Positions 18,237 to 26,568 of a stretch of 64,000 bases of DNA are shown here, piece after piece. Within the stretch, counting starts at the first letter, position 1. Every line of letters starts with the position of its first letter. The position numbers and the translations under genes were made by a program. Below the pieces are notes generated by a model. That model was not told the DNA's origin. It saw only the letters and a program-made list of their open reading frames with translations, and did no database searches. Origin of the DNA: Gallalistipes aquisgranensis (lineage in GTDB: Bacteria; Bacteroidota; Bacteroidia; Bacteroidales; Rikenellaceae); the NCBI RefSeq assembly GCF_014982715.1, contig NZ_JADCJY010000001.1:1798001-1862000 (forward strand), in the 5' to 3' direction.

Positions 18237-18713
18237 ATGGCATCGAACACGATTTATTTAACCGAAAGTGGTTATCAGAAACTGAAGGAGGAACTCGACC
18301 ACATGCGTTCCGTAGAGCGGCCGGCCATCTCCGCGATGATCGCCGAGGCGCGGGATAAAGGGGACCTGTCGGAGAACGCCGAATACGATGCGGCCCGTGA
18401 GGCCCAGGGGATGCTGGAAATGCGTATCGCCAAGCTGGAAGACACCATAGCCAATGCTCGGATCATCGACGAATCGAAGATCGACACGAGCAAGGTACAG
18501 ATCCTCAACAAAGTCACCCTGAAAAACCATAACACGGGCAAGACCGTGGAGTACACGCTCGTATCCGAAAAGGAAGCCAATCTCAAGGAGGGCAAACTCG
18601 CCATCTCGACGCCGATCGCCAAGGCCCTGCTGGGTAAAAAGAAGGGTGAGCGGGTGGATGTGACGGTCCCCGCAGGAGTGATCCATTTCGAAATCCTCGA
18701 CATCTCGATCTGA
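18237..18713 (+). CDS. greA: Transcription elongation factor GreA
   Basis: Rescues backtracked RNA polymerase by stimulating transcript cleavage. 158 residues: an N-terminal coiled coil with the acidic tip DKGDLSENAEYDAA (about 38-51), then a C-terminal FKBP-like domain (about 80-158) containing STPIAKALLGKKKGE. The ATG at 18237 (MASNTIYLTESGYQKL) fits the family. An in-frame start at 18162 would translate the leader hairpin and is rejected. A bidirectional terminator follows. Confidence 0.97.
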   Translation: MASNTIYLTESGYQKLKEELDHMRSVERPAISAMIAEARDKGDLSENAEYDAAREAQGMLEMRIAKLEDTIANARIIDESKIDTSKVQILNKVTLKNHNTGKTVEYTLVSEKEANLKEGKLAISTPIAKALLGKKKGERVDVTVPAGVIHFEILDISI

Positions 18714-18756
18714 TTCGGAATAATCGGTATTGCAGCACCGCTATTCCGGAGCTGCA

Positions 18757-18797
18757 AAACAAAAGGCTGCTTTCAATGAAAGCAGCCTTTTGTTTTC
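18757..18797 (+). terminator. Bidirectional terminator between greA and the AsmA-like gene
   Basis: AAAACAAAAGGCTGCTTTCA and its near-complete inverted copy form a long stem with almost no loop. T-rich sequence follows on both strands. Confidence 0.85.
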
Positions 18798-18826
18798 ATT
18801 CCGTCCCCGGAAGCATCGTCCCCGGA

Positions 18827-21493
18827 TCACTCGGCGGCACCCGTTCCCGCGATCCTGGCCTCCGCCTCCTCGCTGAGTTTCCGAGCCTGTTGCTCGGCAG
18901 CTTTTACCAAAGCCTCGGCACTCTTTTTGGCCGCAATCTTGGCCAGCGGATTCTTCGCCTGTTCGACCAGCTTGTCGCCCTGCTGTTTCGCCGCTTCGAT
19001 CAGTTCGTCGCCGGCCGCCTTCGCGTCGGCCCTCAACTTTTCGGCCTGGTCGGCCGCACCTTCCGTCGAAACGGCGCTCTTTCCGCCGGTCAGCTTGCCG
19101 AGTGCACCTCCGAGCGCCTGCTTCACGGCGTCCTGCGCCATCTCCTTCACTCCGAGGGAGATTTCGGGCGACGAGAAGGTGCCTCCGATATTCACATTCA
19201 CCTTATTGAGATACCCTCCGGCCGTACCCGAGGGAAGAGCCACGGAAGCGACATAGTCGATCGTCTGATCGAGCCCCGTGGAACCGGAAAGGTTCAACCC
19301 GACATTTCCCAGTTTCAGATCGAACGGCGAGGTTTCGATACGTCCGTCCGCAATCGTAAAGGAGATTTTCACGTCTTTCGCCTCGATTTTTTTCAGCCGG
19401 TCGTCCTTCAGCACGGCAGCCAGCCGATCGAACGCCTTTATGTTCTGCACATGAATATCCGACGATTCCAACACACCCCGGGCCGCCACGGAGTTCAGGA
19501 CGGGTTCCATATGCTCGTCCATACGGGCCGTCATGTCGAGGGTCATCGAATAGTTGCCGCCCGTCTTCTCGAAAACCGGCACGAACTTCTTCACCATGTC
19601 CAGCTCTTCGAAGGTGCGGGAGAACGAAGCCTTGTCGACATTTACGTCGAGGGTCAGTTCCGGACTCTTCGGATTCTGTGCCGTGGAATAGGAACCGGAC
19701 GTACGGATCGAACCGCCCAGCGCATTCATATTCAGCCGCCCGAGTTTCGCCGTTCCGTCCTTCACCGTGACATCGCCCGTCAGATCGGTAATCGTCATCT
19801 TCTGGAACAGAATCTTTTTGAATGAAGTGTTCAGCGCCAGATCGAGGTTCTTCGGCACTTCGAATGCACTCAGCGCGGCCGTATCGGCCGGCACGGCCCC
19901 TTCCTCCGGGGTTTCAGACGCAGAGTTCCCGAGCAGCTGGTTCAGGTCGAGCAGATCCGAAGAGACCGAAAGCCGGCCGGCCAGCATCTCTCCCCGCAGG
20001 ACATAAGGCAGGTAGTTGGAGAGTTCCCCCTGCGCCACCAGATCGCTCCGTCCGACCGTTACGTCGAGCCGGGCCAGCTTCATGGCCGCCGGCGTTACGG
20101 AGGCCACCGCCTCGGCGACCTTCACCTCGGGCAGCTCCGGAGTGCGGAACACCATATTCTGCAGAGCGACGTTCCCTTCGCCCCTCAGCTTTTCATATCG
20201 TTTTTTCTCCACGTCGGACATCCGTCCGGCCATTTCGATACCGGCCGTGATACGTCCCCCGAGCGAAACCGAATCGCCCAACGGATAGACATCCTTAACC
20301 ACGCCCAGATCGAACGCCCCCGTCACCTTTCCGTCGAACGCCGGATCGCTCACGGGAGTGGTCACGGACAACGACAGCAGCAGGTTGTTCGTCTGCCCTA
20401 CCCGGGCCGAAAAGTCGGATATCCTCAGCTCCGTCCGATCGGCACTGCCTCCCGGGTTGAACACCGATGCATTCAGCCGGATATCGTCCACGCCCAGCGG
20501 CAGCGAAGCGTATTTGAAGGCACCTTTTTCCACAGCCAGCACGGCGTCGATCTTGGGCAGGCAGTCCCCTTCGTAACGTCCCGCGGCCGAGGCGGCGAAC
20601 GTCAGATCGCCCGAAGCGGTAAGATCCTCGAAATCCTTCATGTAGAATGCCGGGATCAACGAGAGAATATCCTTGAACCGGACTTCCGACGTATTCAGTT
20701 TCAGGTCCATATCGACGGCATCCCCGTCGAGGGCCACCCAGCCGTCCAGCCCCAGTTCGATCGCATTGAGGCGGACACGGTTTTTCTGCAGGGTGTATTT
20801 GCCGTTTTCGAAATCGGCGTCGAGATTGATCTCCGTCTCCACCTCCGCATCACGCACCCACGCGGTGTTTCCTGTCATGAAACGCAGGTTCCGGGTCACC
20901 ATCGTCAGATTCAGTCCGCTCCGGTCGGCCGCCATGTTCCCGCTCAGGCGCAGGTCGAGACGGTCGGTCGAAAAAGCCGTTTTCGAAGAGTCGTCCACGA
21001 AAACGATCTTTCCCCCGTCGATCCGTACATCCTTCATCGACAGCTTGAACGACGAAGGCTCCGACACGGCCGTATCGGCCGGCGTCTCCCCGCCGCTCTC
21101 CTTTACGATATTCCAGTTCACCCGGCCGTCCGCCAGCTTGAGGGCCGTCACCGAAGGTCGGGAGAGCACCAGGCGGGTCACCTCGAAGCCCGAATCCCCG
21201 AACAGGGACATCAGGTTCACCACCACCGAAATCCGGCCGGCGCTCACCAGCGTGTCTTCCGCGAAAGGTTCCGTCCCCACCAGCGTCAGCCCCTTCAGAT
21301 CGAGCGAGGCATGCGGAAAATGGCGGATCAGACTGATCCCCAACCGATCGAAATCAAGCCGGGCATCGAGCATGGAAGCCGCCTCCTTCTTGACGATCTG
21401 GTCGATCTTCCCGCGCAGGGCGATCGGCACCACGATCAGGATCAGCAACAGAACGCCTATCACGATCCCCGTTATTTTCAAAGCCTTTTTCAT
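18827..21493 (-). CDS. AsmA-family protein
   Basis: An 888-residue protein anchored by one N-terminal helix (about 5-27), with a long periplasmic part. The AsmA N-terminal domain is recognisable (RHFPHASLDLKGLTLVG), and the C-terminal AsmA-like domain runs to about residue 790 (GTAGGYLNKVNVNIGGTFSS). AsmA-like proteins are bridge-like lipid-transfer or envelope-homeostasis factors. The last 90 residues are an Ala/Glu/Lys-rich amphipathic helix (QAEKLRADAKAAGDELIEAA is a sample) that could contact lipid. The start at 21493 is preceded by a strong promoter. Confidence 0.85.
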   Translation of the reverse strand: MKKALKITGIVIGVLLLILIVVPIALRGKIDQIVKKEAASMLDARLDFDRLGISLIRHFPHASLDLKGLTLVGTEPFAEDTLVSAGRISVVVNLMSLFGDSGFEVTRLVLSRPSVTALKLADGRVNWNIVKESGGETPADTAVSEPSSFKLSMKDVRIDGGKIVFVDDSSKTAFSTDRLDLRLSGNMAADRSGLNLTMVTRNLRFMTGNTAWVRDAEVETEINLDADFENGKYTLQKNRVRLNAIELGLDGWVALDGDAVDMDLKLNTSEVRFKDILSLIPAFYMKDFEDLTASGDLTFAASAAGRYEGDCLPKIDAVLAVEKGAFKYASLPLGVDDIRLNASVFNPGGSADRTELRISDFSARVGQTNNLLLSLSVTTPVSDPAFDGKVTGAFDLGVVKDVYPLGDSVSLGGRITAGIEMAGRMSDVEKKRYEKLRGEGNVALQNMVFRTPELPEVKVAEAVASVTPAAMKLARLDVTVGRSDLVAQGELSNYLPYVLRGEMLAGRLSVSSDLLDLNQLLGNSASETPEEGAVPADTAALSAFEVPKNLDLALNTSFKKILFQKMTITDLTGDVTVKDGTAKLGRLNMNALGGSIRTSGSYSTAQNPKSPELTLDVNVDKASFSRTFEELDMVKKFVPVFEKTGGNYSMTLDMTARMDEHMEPVLNSVAARGVLESSDIHVQNIKAFDRLAAVLKDDRLKKIEAKDVKISFTIADGRIETSPFDLKLGNVGLNLSGSTGLDQTIDYVASVALPSGTAGGYLNKVNVNIGGTFSSPEISLGVKEMAQDAVKQALGGALGKLTGGKSAVSTEGAADQAEKLRADAKAAGDELIEAAKQQGDKLVEQAKNPLAKIAAKKSAEALVKAAEQQARKLSEEAEARIAGTGAAE

Positions 21494-21517
21494 AACACTA
21501 AGTTTTTCCTGTACCTA

Positions 21518-21548
21518 CAAAGATAGAGGCATCCGGCCAGATTATCAA
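21518..21548 (-). promoter_or_regulatory. Promoter of the AsmA-like gene
   Basis: On the minus strand: TTG (21546-21548), 20 nt, TATCTTTG (21518-21525), a full -7 match. Confidence 0.75.
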
Positions 21549-21584
21549 CATTTTTTCGGCCAATTTTCCGGTTTCGGCGATCCG

Positions 21585-21615
21585 TTGCGGATTCCTGATT
21601 AATTTGTTATTTTTG
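21585..21615 (+). promoter_or_regulatory. Promoter-like element before a small ORF
   Basis: TTG (21585-21587), 20 nt, TATTTTTG (21608-21615), a full -7 match. The next ATG is at 21643. Confidence 0.5.
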
Positions 21616-21642
21616 TTTTACCTAATTCCTTATCTTCATACC

Positions 21643-21822
21643 ATGCGATTTCTGAAACTCGTTTCGCTCCTGTTCCTGCTGCCGTTTTCACCAGCCCGAA
21701 ACCGCACGGTAAAACCGCAAAAGCACGGTCTGATTTTGCTATTTTTACGACCAAACAAAATATTTTTCCCTCGAAGGTATTGGAACGAACCATTTTTTCA
21801 ATATCTTTGCATAACCCCTTAA
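21643..21822 (+). CDS. Small ORF with signal-peptide-like start, possible gene relic
   Basis: A 59-codon ORF beginning MRFLKLVSLLFLLPFSPARN, which reads as an export signal. The rest (KPQKHGLILLFLRPNKIFFP and on) is basic and hydrophobic with no recognisable domain. It has a promoter-like element 28 bp upstream and overlaps the next operon's promoter at its 3' end. It may be the surviving 5' end of a lost secreted-protein gene, or chance. No function is proposed. Confidence 0.25.
   Translation: MRFLKLVSLLFLLPFSPARNRTVKPQKHGLILLFLRPNKIFFPRRYWNEPFFQYLCITP
21780..21809 (+). promoter_or_regulatory. Promoter of the GNAT-ibrA-ibrB-like operon
   Basis: TTG (21780-21782), 19 nt, TATCTTTG (21802-21809), a full -7 match. 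The leader to the ATG at 21834 is about 20 nt. Confidence 0.75.
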
Positions 21823-21833
21823 CCGCACCCAAC

Positions 21834-22247
21834 ATGATAGACGTTAAACAGATAGAAGGAACCGATCCCAAGTTGTACGAACTGGTCTGCCGCCTGGTGA
21901 TGGACCCGGAGGTGCTCCGTCAGAACAACAACTATCCGTTCAAAACCACACTCCATTTCGTCTGGTTCGTAGCCCTCGACAAGGGGGAGGTAGCCGGATT
22001 CCTGCCCGTGGAGCGGCGCGACGGAGGAAAAGCCGTCATCAACAACTATTACATCCGGGACGAATCGGCTGCCGTGCTCGAAGCCATGATCGTCAAGGCA
22101 CAGGAGGCGCTGGGAGGGCAGTACACGCTCGAAGCCGTCGCACAGACCCGCGACGGGGACGTCTTCGCCCGCAACGGCTTCTGCGCCACGAAGGTCTGGA
22201 AGAATTACATCAAGATGACGGACGATGCAGATACAAAACGTATATGA
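21834..22247 (+). CDS. GNAT-like acetyltransferase domain protein
   Basis: 137 residues with a GNAT-like order: an alpha/beta start, WFVALDKGEVAGFLPVERRD (strands 3-4), INNYYIRDESAAVLEAMIV (strand plus helix) and a C-terminal FARNGFCATKVWKNYIKM, typical of the last GNAT strands. The acetyl-CoA P-loop is not clear, so it may be divergent or inactive. The ATG at 21834 follows the operon promoter by about 20 nt. Its 3' end overlaps the next gene by 23 bp. Substrate unknown. Confidence 0.6.
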   Translation: MIDVKQIEGTDPKLYELVCRLVMDPEVLRQNNNYPFKTTLHFVWFVALDKGEVAGFLPVERRDGGKAVINNYYIRDESAAVLEAMIVKAQEALGGQYTLEAVAQTRDGDVFARNGFCATKVWKNYIKMTDDADTKRI

Positions 22248-23511
22248 ACGTGCGCAGGTCCGCCTGAAACGTATTTTTTCGAGTTTCGACAATATCTATA
22301 TCTCCTTTTCGGGAGGGAAGGACAGCGGCGTGGTACTGAACCTCTGCATCGAATACATCCGTCGGCACAAACTGCCGGTGCGCTTGGGAGTATTCCACAT
22401 GGATTACGAGGCCCAGTACCGGATGACCACGGAATACGTGGACCGGGTATTCGCCGAAAACCGGGACATCCTGGACATTTACCGCATCTGCGTCCCGTTC
22501 AAAGTGGCGACCTGCGCCTCCATGCACCAGAGGTACTGGCGTCCATGGGAGGAGAGCAAACGGGACATCTGGGTACGGGACATGCCCGAAGGAGCCTACA
22601 CCCGGAAGGATTTCCCCTTTTTTGCCGACGACATGTGGGACTACGAGTTCCAGATGGATTTCGCCCGGTGGCTCCACGAAAGGAAAAACGCCAAACGCAC
22701 CTGCTGCCTGGTTGGCATCCGCACGCAGGAGAGCCTCAACCGCTGGCGCACCATATACAGCGCGAAATTCGCCAACCACTATTACGGGTTGAAATGGACC
22801 AAGAAGCTGTTCGACAACGTCTATAACGTCTATCCCATCTACGACTGGAAAACCTCCGACATCTGGACGGCCAACGGCAAATTCCGCTGGGATTACAACC
22901 AGCTCTACGACCTCTATTACCAGGCCGGGGTGAGTATCGAGAAACAGCGCGTGGCCAGCCCCTTCATCTCCGCCGCACAGGAGCATCTGAAACTGTTCCG
23001 CGTGATCGACCCCGACACGTGGGGACGCATGGTGGGGCGGGTCAACGGGGCCAACTTCAGCAGTCTGTACGGGGGCACGTCGGCCGTCGGGTGGCACTCC
23101 ATCAAACTGCCGCCCAACCACACGTGGGAGAGCTACATGCACTTCCTGCTCTCCACGCTTCCGGCCCATGCCCGCCAGAACTACCTGAACAAACTGGCCG
23201 TCAGCATCCGGTTCTGGAAAGAGAAGGGGGGCTGCCTGGCCGACGAGACGATCGAAAAACTGCGCAAAGCGGGAGTGAAAGTGGAGGTGGGCGATTCGAC
23301 CAACTATCACACCAGTAAAAAGCCGGTGCGCATGGACTACCTGGACGACATCGACCTTCCGGAGTTCCGGGAACTTCCCACGTTCAAGCGCATCTGCATC
23401 TGCATCCTGAAAAACGACCACTCCTGCAAATACATGGGTTTCACACCCCCGAAAAAAGAGCTGGAAGCGAAACAGAAAATACTCGCCAAGTACAAAAGCA
23501 TCATGCAATGA
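22225..23511 (+). CDS. IbrA-like PP-loop (PAPS reductase-like) DUF3440 protein
   Basis: 428 residues. The PP-loop ATP-pyrophosphatase motif YISFSGGKDSGVVLNL (SGGKDS at 29-34) places it with PAPS reductase-type adenylating enzymes. The C-terminal half fits the DUF3440 region. Cysteines occur at VATCASMH and RTCCLVGIRTQESLNRW. E. coli IbrA, of this family, acts with IbrB to control immunoglobulin-binding (eib) genes, but the reaction is unknown. It overlaps the gene before by 23 bp and the gene after by 4 bp, so the three are surely coexpressed. It is not a plain CysH, as no other sulfate-assimilation genes are near. Confidence 0.85.
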   Translation: MQIQNVYERAQVRLKRIFSSFDNIYISFSGGKDSGVVLNLCIEYIRRHKLPVRLGVFHMDYEAQYRMTTEYVDRVFAENRDILDIYRICVPFKVATCASMHQRYWRPWEESKRDIWVRDMPEGAYTRKDFPFFADDMWDYEFQMDFARWLHERKNAKRTCCLVGIRTQESLNRWRTIYSAKFANHYYGLKWTKKLFDNVYNVYPIYDWKTSDIWTANGKFRWDYNQLYDLYYQAGVSIEKQRVASPFISAAQEHLKLFRVIDPDTWGRMVGRVNGANFSSLYGGTSAVGWHSIKLPPNHTWESYMHFLLSTLPAHARQNYLNKLAVSIRFWKEKGGCLADETIEKLRKAGVKVEVGDSTNYHTSKKPVRMDYLDDIDLPEFRELPTFKRICICILKNDHSCKYMGFTPPKKELEAKQKILAKYKSIMQ

Positions 23512-24020
23512 AAACTCAGACCAGTCCCGTATATCACGTAAAAGCCGTGCCCGTGGAGAAAGTGAGGGCCAACGACTACAACCCCAACTCCGTAGCTCCG
23601 CCCGAGATGAAACTGCTGGAACTCTCCATCTGGGAGGACGGGTTCACGATGCCCTGCGTCTGCTACTACAACGACAAGGACGACATGTACGAACTGGTGG
23701 ACGGCTTCCACCGCTACAAGGTGATGAAAACGTCGGAACGGATCTTCAAACGGGAACAGGGGCTGCTGCCGGTCGTTGTAATCGAAAAAGACCTCTCGAA
23801 CCGTATGGCTTCGACCATCCGACACAACCGGGCCCGTGGCTCGCACAACATCCGGCTGATGACAGAGATCATCGCCGACCTGACCAAAGCGGGCATGTCC
23901 GACCGGTGGATCATGAAAAATATCGGCATGGACCGCGACGAACTGCTCCGGCTCAAGCAGATCACGGGTCTGGCCGAACTCTTTGCCGACAAGGATTTCA
24001 GCATTCCCGAGGACCGGTAG
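23508..24020 (+). CDS. IbrB-like protein with ParB N-terminal domain
   Basis: 170 residues. ParB/sulfiredoxin-type motifs are present in order: NDYNPN (22-27), VDGFHRYKV (64-72) and RHNRARGSHN (105-114). The C-terminal part (MSDRWIMKNIGMDRDELLRL) looks like a helix-turn-helix. It is far shorter than chromosomal ParB and is not beside parA, so it is more likely the IbrB partner of the preceding PP-loop protein. The ATGA overlap with that gene (23508-23511) implies translational coupling. Possible roles are regulation or nucleotide modification; none is shown. Confidence 0.82.
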   Translation: MKTQTSPVYHVKAVPVEKVRANDYNPNSVAPPEMKLLELSIWEDGFTMPCVCYYNDKDDMYELVDGFHRYKVMKTSERIFKREQGLLPVVVIEKDLSNRMASTIRHNRARGSHNIRLMTEIIADLTKAGMSDRWIMKNIGMDRDELLRLKQITGLAELFADKDFSIPEDR

Positions 24021-24660
24021 AACCACCTCCCATCCGCTGAACACCGTTTCAGGTGGTAGTGCCGCAGAGCGCAAATATCTGCGTTCCACCGTAAAAGGAA
24101 CCGTATCCCGCAGGCCGCTCCCTCCTTCCTGCCACTTACCGTCTCATTGACCCGGCCGGGCGATTGCCGATCGCCGGCAGACCGCCTGCATGTACATCCC
24201 TTCTATCCGCCCCAAAAACGGCAATGCCGGATCAATACTCCGCTCAGATCGAACGGTTACCCGCAAAGACGCCGGCGGAGACCGGTAACCGGCCGATATG
24301 CCGCTCCTCTTACAGCGGCATTCCGACCGGACTTTCCGTACCGGAAACGAGAAATTCCCAAACCGCTTTTCTTGTTCTTTTCCACCCATCGGAAACGAGC
24401 GAAAGATGTTCACGCACCCCATCCGACCGGCCGGTCGGATCGCTCCCGAAACGGAAAAATTTGCAAATTATCTGCACAATCCGTATATTGTGTTCGAACA
24501 CGGATACCTCACACCACACATAAACAACTACAAACAAACATATTACAATAAAAAAACGCTTGAAATTCCACTCCAAAACATATCCAACCGCCATCCCGGA
24601 CGTGTAAGCCGAACAAAATCACACGGAATTACACGGCCTTCTAAAACCTCTATACCGAAC
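24021..24660 (+). other. 640-bp gene-free stretch before the polysaccharide genes
   Basis: Open frames here have unlikely composition and no recognisable domain. The left part is GC-rich; the right part (24530-24650) is AT-rich leader-like sequence before the ATG at 24661. A weak promoter-like pair occurs: TTTG (24460-24463), 20 nt, TATATTGT (24484-24491). A perfect 12-bp palindrome GTGTTCGAACAC (24490-24501) lies at its downstream edge. Nothing else is recognised. Confidence 0.5.
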
Positions 24661-26547
24661 ATGAAACGACACTTCGCACGATACGCCAGCGCATGGGTGT
24701 TCATCCTCGTCTCGATTCTGACAGCGACACCCCTTTTCGCCCGACAGGCCCTGAAAGAGTATGCGAAACCCTTGATGATGCGCCTCAACGAGCAGATAGT
24801 CCTCCGGCAGAACGACGACACCCGAAGCCCCGATTACGGAGGCATCTGGTGTCCGGGGTGCGGCCTCTACCACACGCGCGCCGCCGAAGCGCTCTTCCCG
24901 CTGGCTTACGAATACGAACTCACCGGCAACAGGGAACGCCTGCGGCAGGCCATCCGGCTCGGGAACTGGCTGGTCGCCCGGCAGCAGCCGGACGGAGCAT
25001 GGCCCGAAACGCCCGAGACCTGGACCGGCACTTCCACCGACCAACTGCTCATGATGCTTCTGGCATGGCCCATCGTCTCCCCCCATCTGTCCCCCGACGA
25101 ACGGGCCCGGTGGAGTTCGTCCATGGAACAGGCAGGGGATTACCTGGCCCGGGTAATGGACAACGCATTCGCCAGCATCAACTATTGCGCGACCACCGCA
25201 GCCACCCTCGCCCACATGAACGCCTTCCTTCCGAAACCTTCCTATGCGGCCAAGGCCCGGGAACTGGCCCGGATGATCGTCGCCAAGATGAACCCCGAAT
25301 ACTTCATCGAAGGGGAAGGGTCCCGGGAAGGAAAATACAAATACGGGGTAGACCTGGGTTACAACATGGAGATGTCGCTCTGGGGCCTGGCCGAATATGC
25401 CCGCGTGACGGGCGACGGTCCGGCAGCAGACGCCGTGGCCCTTTCGTTGAAGAACCACCTCTGGTTCATCTATCCCAACGGCATGCTCGACGCTTCGTGG
25501 GCCATCCGCTCCAACAAATGGACTACCTTTGGCAGCGGCACCTCGGACGGCTGCCACCCGCTGCTGGCCCTGATGAGCGACCGCGACGAAGCCTATATCA
25601 CCGCCGCCGTACGCAACATGCGGCAACTGGAACACTCCTTCACCCGTGAGGGCCTGCTGGGATTCGGCCCCCACTACGATCGGGTACGGAACGCTCCGCC
25701 CTGCATCTACCCCACCTTCACCAAAGCCAAAAGCCTGGCCATGGCCCAGAGTTGGGTGACCCGGGACGGTCCCGGAGACGCGCCGCTGCCCACCGACACG
25801 GAAGGCTGGCGCTATTTTCCCACGATGAACGTAGCCGTAGTGCGCAGCGGAGACTTCTGCGGAACGGTCACCGCCTACAACTACAAGGCGAAAGAGGGCC
25901 CCCGGAGCAAATACATGCACCGGCCGGCAGGAGGTTCGCTCAGTATCCTGTGGGTGGATGGGTTCGACCTGCTGCAAGCCTCATCCCAGACGGAATACCA
26001 CCGCTGGGAACCGATGAGCTTCCCCGAAATTCCGGCAACCACACCCCTCACCCCGCGCATCGAAGTGAGCGCAAACAACGGCTATTACACCAACCTCTAC
26101 GAATACGACGCCGCCTTCACCGTCGGCGAACGGGACGGAGCGGTCGAATGTACGGCTTACGGACAGTTGAAAAACCGCGACCAGCGGCCTTGCGGCGTCG
26201 GCTACACGCTGACGCACCGCTTCGGAGGTGATCGTCTGACCAAAAGTTTCATGATCGCCCATCAGACCCTCACGGACACGGTGCGGATCGTGGAACCCAT
26301 CGTACTCAACGAGGGCACGGAAATCACCCGGCAGGACAGCCGTACGATCCGCATCGGGTCGAGGTCCCGCACCATCCTACTCACGCTCGACAGTCCGGAG
26401 GCGACCCTTCGCATCGACAAAAAGGGCGCCGAAACCTGCTGGAGCATCTATCCGGCCCTCAAAGCGTTGCCGATCGTGGTAGACGTACCCTGCGACGAAA
26501 CCACCCGCCGGACACCCGTCACCCTGACCTATCGCATCGAATCGTAA
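24661..26547 (+). CDS. Secreted polysaccharide lyase/hydrolase-like protein (alpha-toroid plus beta-sandwich)
   Basis: 628 residues with a signal peptide ending TPLFAR. Residues about 30-370 read as an (alpha/alpha)-toroid (AIRLGNWLVARQQPDGAWPE; MEMSLWGLAEYARVTG), the rest as a beta-sandwich tail (NGYYTNLYEYDAAFTVGE). That order occurs in heparinase II/III-like and related polysaccharide lyases and in some hydrolases; I cannot name the family. A Cys pair IWCPGCGLYH sits near residue 62. The GH28 gene follows after 21 bp, so both probably act on one uronic-acid-containing glycan. The ATG at 24661 was chosen for its signal peptide; longer in-frame starts are spurious. Confidence 0.65.
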   Translation: MKRHFARYASAWVFILVSILTATPLFARQALKEYAKPLMMRLNEQIVLRQNDDTRSPDYGGIWCPGCGLYHTRAAEALFPLAYEYELTGNRERLRQAIRLGNWLVARQQPDGAWPETPETWTGTSTDQLLMMLLAWPIVSPHLSPDERARWSSSMEQAGDYLARVMDNAFASINYCATTAATLAHMNAFLPKPSYAAKARELARMIVAKMNPEYFIEGEGSREGKYKYGVDLGYNMEMSLWGLAEYARVTGDGPAADAVALSLKNHLWFIYPNGMLDASWAIRSNKWTTFGSGTSDGCHPLLALMSDRDEAYITAAVRNMRQLEHSFTREGLLGFGPHYDRVRNAPPCIYPTFTKAKSLAMAQSWVTRDGPGDAPLPTDTEGWRYFPTMNVAVVRSGDFCGTVTAYNYKAKEGPRSKYMHRPAGGSLSILWVDGFDLLQASSQTEYHRWEPMSFPEIPATTPLTPRIEVSANNGYYTNLYEYDAAFTVGERDGAVECTAYGQLKNRDQRPCGVGYTLTHRFGGDRLTKSFMIAHQTLTDTVRIVEPIVLNEGTEITRQDSRTIRIGSRSRTILLTLDSPEATLRIDKKGAETCWSIYPALKALPIVVDVPCDETTRRTPVTLTYRIES

Positions 26548-26568
26548 AAACCATAAAAACCATACGAC

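Larger units (their letters stand above)
21494..21833 (+). other. Intergenic region between divergent AsmA-like gene and GNAT operon
   Basis: 340 bp holding the AsmA promoter (minus, 21518-21548), the operon promoter (plus, 21780-21809), and between them a third promoter-like element (21585-21615) in front of a small ORF with a signal-peptide-like start (21643-21822). Confidence 0.6.

Noticed and set aside
23508-24020. Chromosome-partitioning ParB
   Set aside because: The protein has 170 residues, lacks the ParB dimer domain and parA, and overlaps a PP-loop gene, so IbrB-like is a better call.
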